A DNA stretch of 6,702 nucleotides from an uncultured Porphyromonas sp. (lineage in GTDB: Bacteria; Bacteroidota; Bacteroidia; Bacteroidales; Porphyromonadaceae). The stretch's first letter is position 1, and every line of letters begins with the position of its first letter. The DNA lies in NCBI GenBank assembly GCA_900546675.1, contig URDQ01000081.1:1-6702 (forward strand), given 5' to 3'. Below the pieces are notes generated by a model, which had not been told where the DNA came from, did no database searches, and saw nothing but the letters and a program-made list of their open reading frames with translations. Of the stretch, positions 4,757 through 6,702 are shown piece by piece. The translations under genes and the position numbers were made by a program.

Positions 4757-5581
4757 ATGGATATGGATCGAATCAAATCATCACAGCCTGCGAGCGTTGA
4801 TGCTGTTGTCATAGACAATGAGCAGGTAGCTCCACGCTATCACCTACTTTACTTAAGACTGGAGATAACCTCTAGCTCTAGTGCATCGTGGCTACAAGGG
4901 GTGAAACCTGGACAGTTTGTGCAAATAGACTGTCGCTCAGCAGGTATACTCTTGAGGCGCCCCATATCTATATATAAGTGGTCTAGCGAGGAGCTCTGTC
5001 TGACTCTCCTAGTGCAGCGTGTGGGACGTGGAAGTAACTATATGTGCGATCTAAAAGCGGGTGATATGGTCAATATAATTGGCCCTTTAGGCACGCCCTT
5101 TGCGACAGATCCTGCGATTGCTGGGGTGCGTCCGCTCCTAATCGCTGGAGGGGTCGGTATGGCTCCCATCATTATGCTAGCGCACCATTTGCAGCAATTG
5201 TCAGGAGTGCATCCCCACTTGATCATAGGCGCTCGCACCTCTTCTTTACTGATACTTCGCAAGGAGATTGAGGAGATTGGTTGCTCTTATAGTTATACGA
5301 CTGACGATGGGTCGTATGGTACTCGGGGAGCCGTTTTGGCCGCTCCTGAGCTAGAGCAAGAAGACTACTCGATGGTCTATACTTGCGGTCCTCGTCCGAT
5401 GATGCGAGCTATCCACGGCTGGGCTAAGAAGCACAACGTGCCTGGTCAAGCTTCGCTCGAGAATCTGATGGCTTGTGGTGTGGGCGCTTGCCTTTGCTGT
5501 GTGGAGAATATTGCAAACCAAGGGAATACGTGCGTCTGTACGGATGGCCCTGTATTTAACTTTGATCAATTATTATGGTAA
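4757..5581 (+). CDS. pyrK: Dihydroorotate dehydrogenase B, electron-transfer (iron-sulfur/FAD) subunit
   Basis: PyrK passes electrons from the PyrD flavin to NAD+ in the class 1B dihydroorotate dehydrogenase of pyrimidine synthesis, in the cytoplasm. The 274-residue protein is close to the usual length of about 250-270. An FAD-binding beta-barrel carries LLRRPISIY (65-73) and VQRVGRGSNY (86-95). The NAD-binding half has LIAGGVGMAPI (128-138) and TCGPRPMM (209-216). A [2Fe-2S] cluster region follows, LENLMACGVGACLCC (234-248), with likely ligands C240, C245 and C248, and a fourth in CVCTDGPVF, probably C261. C247 and C259 are extra cysteines nearby. The start at ATG 4757 gives MDMD; an internal ATG at 4763 is equally possible and changes little. 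The 3' end overlaps pyrD by 7 nt, consistent with translational coupling and fixed subunit ratios. Confidence 0.95.
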   Translation: MDMDRIKSSQPASVDAVVIDNEQVAPRYHLLYLRLEITSSSSASWLQGVKPGQFVQIDCRSAGILLRRPISIYKWSSEELCLTLLVQRVGRGSNYMCDLKAGDMVNIIGPLGTPFATDPAIAGVRPLLIAGGVGMAPIIMLAHHLQQLSGVHPHLIIGARTSSLLILRKEIEEIGCSYSYTTDDGSYGTRGAVLAAPELEQEDYSMVYTCGPRPMMRAIHGWAKKHNVPGQASLENLMACGVGACLCCVENIANQGNTCVCTDGPVFNFDQLLW

Positions 5582-6489
5582 GCACATCTGTCAATATAGG
5601 AGGGGGGATTACGCTTAAGAACCCTATTCTAACCGCCTCCGGTACTTTTGGATATGGATTGGAGTTTGCTCCATTTCAAGATCTCAATGAGCTAGGAGGA
5701 TTTATAGTCAAAGGGACTACCCTGCATCCACGACAAGGGAATCCATACCCTCGTATGGCAGAAACAACGGCTGGTATGCTCAACTGTGTAGGTCTACAAA
5801 ACAAAGGTGTGGACTACTTGATAGAGCATATCCTACCTGAGATAAGTCACTATAATACAGAGATACTAGTCAATGTAAGTGGCTCTACGATTGAAGATTA
5901 TGTCGCCTGTGCTGAGCGACTAAATGACCACCCGAAGGTGCGTGCCATCGAGCTAAATATCAGCTGTCCGAATGTAAAAGAGGGCGGGATGTCTTTTGGT
6001 GTCAATTGCGAAAGTGCCTACGAGGTGATTTCAGCGGTGAGAAAGGCTTACAAGGGGCATCTGATGGTCAAGCTTTCGCCTAATGTCACCGATATTACAG
6101 CGATCGCATGCGCTGCCGAAGAAGCTGGCGCAGATAGCCTTTCGCTCATCAATACGCTCCTCGGTATGGCTATTGATGTTAAGACGCGCAAACCTAAGCT
6201 ATCGACAATCACTGGAGGACTGAGTGGCCCTGCCGTCAAGCCTATAGCCGTTCGTATGGTGTGGCAAGTGGCGCAAGCGGTGTCGATCCCCGTCATAGGT
6301 CTAGGAGGCATCGCTACTATTGAAGATGTAATCGAATTCCTATTGGCGGGCGCTACAGCTGTGCAAGTTGGCACCTACAACTTCGTCGAGCCTGACATAG
6401 CCTCTAAGCTTGTCCATCAATTGTCTAACTATCTCGAAGAGAATCATATCTCTGATGTCCAAGAGCTGATCGGAGCCTTATCAATCTAA
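5575..6489 (+). CDS. pyrD: Dihydroorotate dehydrogenase B, catalytic subunit (class 1B)
   Basis: PyrD oxidises dihydroorotate to orotate with FMN, the fourth step of UMP synthesis, and works as a PyrD2-PyrK2 complex with the neighbouring PyrK. The 304-residue TIM-barrel protein has the class 1 motifs in order: LTASGTFGYG (19-28); K46 in FIVKGTT; MLNCVGLQN (68-76); ELNISCPN (126-133) with the catalytic cysteine C131 expected for class 1 enzymes (class 2 use serine); MVKLSPN (164-170) with K166; SLINTLLGM (190-198); GGLSGPAVKP (214-223); VIGLGGI (240-246); and AVQVGT (262-267) binding the FMN phosphate. It is full length and uninterrupted. The ATG lies inside the last codons of pyrK (ATGGTAA), so the pair should be co-transcribed. 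No further gene follows within the window. Confidence 0.96.
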   Translation: MVSTSVNIGGGITLKNPILTASGTFGYGLEFAPFQDLNELGGFIVKGTTLHPRQGNPYPRMAETTAGMLNCVGLQNKGVDYLIEHILPEISHYNTEILVNVSGSTIEDYVACAERLNDHPKVRAIELNISCPNVKEGGMSFGVNCESAYEVISAVRKAYKGHLMVKLSPNVTDITAIACAAEEAGADSLSLINTLLGMAIDVKTRKPKLSTITGGLSGPAVKPIAVRMVWQVAQAVSIPVIGLGGIATIEDVIEFLLAGATAVQVGTYNFVEPDIASKLVHQLSNYLEENHISDVQELIGALSI

Positions 6490-6519
6490 CTAACGACTCC
6501 GACTAACTAACGACTCCGA
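6486..6519. repeat. 17-bp perfect tandem duplication across the pyrD stop codon
   Basis: CTAACTAACGACTCCGA occurs at 6486-6502 and again, with no gap, at 6503-6519. The first unit contains the pyrD stop codon (6487-6489), so the protein is not altered. It looks like a recent replication-slippage duplication. Confidence 0.9.
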
Positions 6520-6523
6520 AAAA

Positions 6524-6563
6524 AGCCTAACATTCTTCCGAAGTTTCATTTCTCATCTAGGCT
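6524..6563 (+). terminator. Weak candidate terminator of the pyr operon
   Basis: AGCCTA (6524-6529) and TAGGCT (6558-6563) are perfect reverse complements with a 28-nt loop, 35 nt after the pyrD stop codon. The downstream sequence is pyrimidine-rich (CTTCTAC) but is not a clean U run, and the loop is long. Confidence 0.3.
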
Positions 6564-6608
6564 CTTCTACTATATTCTTGCTAAATTTAGAATGAGTTTT
6601 ATGTTTAG

Positions 6609-6654
6609 TTGCGGAAAACGTTTTTTTTGTGCGTGTTAGGAGACTTTTTCGCAA
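6609..6654. repeat. Imperfect inverted repeat near the right edge
   Basis: TTGCGGAAAA (6609-6618) and TTTTTCGCAA (6645-6654) pair over 10 bp with one G-U, enclosing a 26-nt loop with an 8-T run. The flanking 6564-6702 holds no gene; it probably belongs to the regulatory region of a gene beyond the window. Confidence 0.4.
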
Positions 6655-6702
6655 TTTCCAGTAGTAAGTGCAACACGAAGCGTATAAAAGCACCCACCCC
6701 TG

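Noticed and set aside
4627..4818. A 63-codon minus-strand frame over the pyrK promoter and start.
   Set aside because: It overlaps the pyr leader and pyrK N-terminus in antisense, has no promoter or family resemblance, and its composition looks like a shadow of the opposite strand.
1..6702. CRISPR array, tRNA or rRNA genes, integrase or transposase.
   Set aside because: No regularly spaced repeats, tRNA-like cloverleaf, rRNA sequence or recombinase motifs were seen by eye.

Overview
The window looks like a chromosomal segment of a Bacteroidota organism, probably Porphyromonas-like. The basis is the repeated Bacteroidota-type promoter boxes (TTG, a spacer of about 20 nt, then TAnnTTTG), weak or absent Shine-Dalgarno sequences before most genes, and the families present: a Bacteroidales-type XRE regulator, a Bacteroidota solitary HicB-like protein and PyrK/PyrD class 1B. 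The genus is an inference.

Positions 1-3209 are a decayed block of prophage-type genes, all on the minus strand. In transcription order they are: a Mu gpF/SPP1 gp7-like minor head protein with an added C-terminal domain resembling phage BECR-type nucleases (1792-3156); a ParB-like protein cut off just before the catalytic motif of a DNA methyltransferase domain (1053-1697); a HicB-like protein with no HicA partner (546-953, with its own terminator); and the start of a second gpF-like gene with a good promoter (321 running off the left edge). The two gpF-like genes share a 278-bp direct repeat (1-278 and 2911-3188, about 90% identical, with the first 73 bp identical). No portal, terminase or other structural gene is visible, so this is a rearranged remnant or module and not an intact phage region. 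Between gpF-like copy 2 and the ParB gene, a plus-strand promoter points into a 73-nt hairpin that overlaps the 3' end of gpF copy 2. It is a candidate antisense small RNA.

Positions 3210-3596 hold no gene, though they contain a plus-strand promoter-like box and a stem-loop. An XRE-family regulator (3597-4097, minus) follows with a recognisable promoter. The 4205-4683 stretch is AT-rich, gene-free and has several inverted repeats.

Positions 4684-6489 are the plus-strand pyrimidine biosynthesis operon: a promoter-like box, a palindrome-rich leader with a 13-codon open reading frame whose stop codon abuts the pyrK start, then pyrK (electron-transfer subunit of dihydroorotate dehydrogenase) overlapping pyrD (catalytic subunit) by 7 nt. 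Together they would make the NAD-dependent class 1B enzyme that oxidises dihydroorotate to orotate. A 17-bp tandem duplication spans the pyrD stop codon. The last 200 bp are non-coding.
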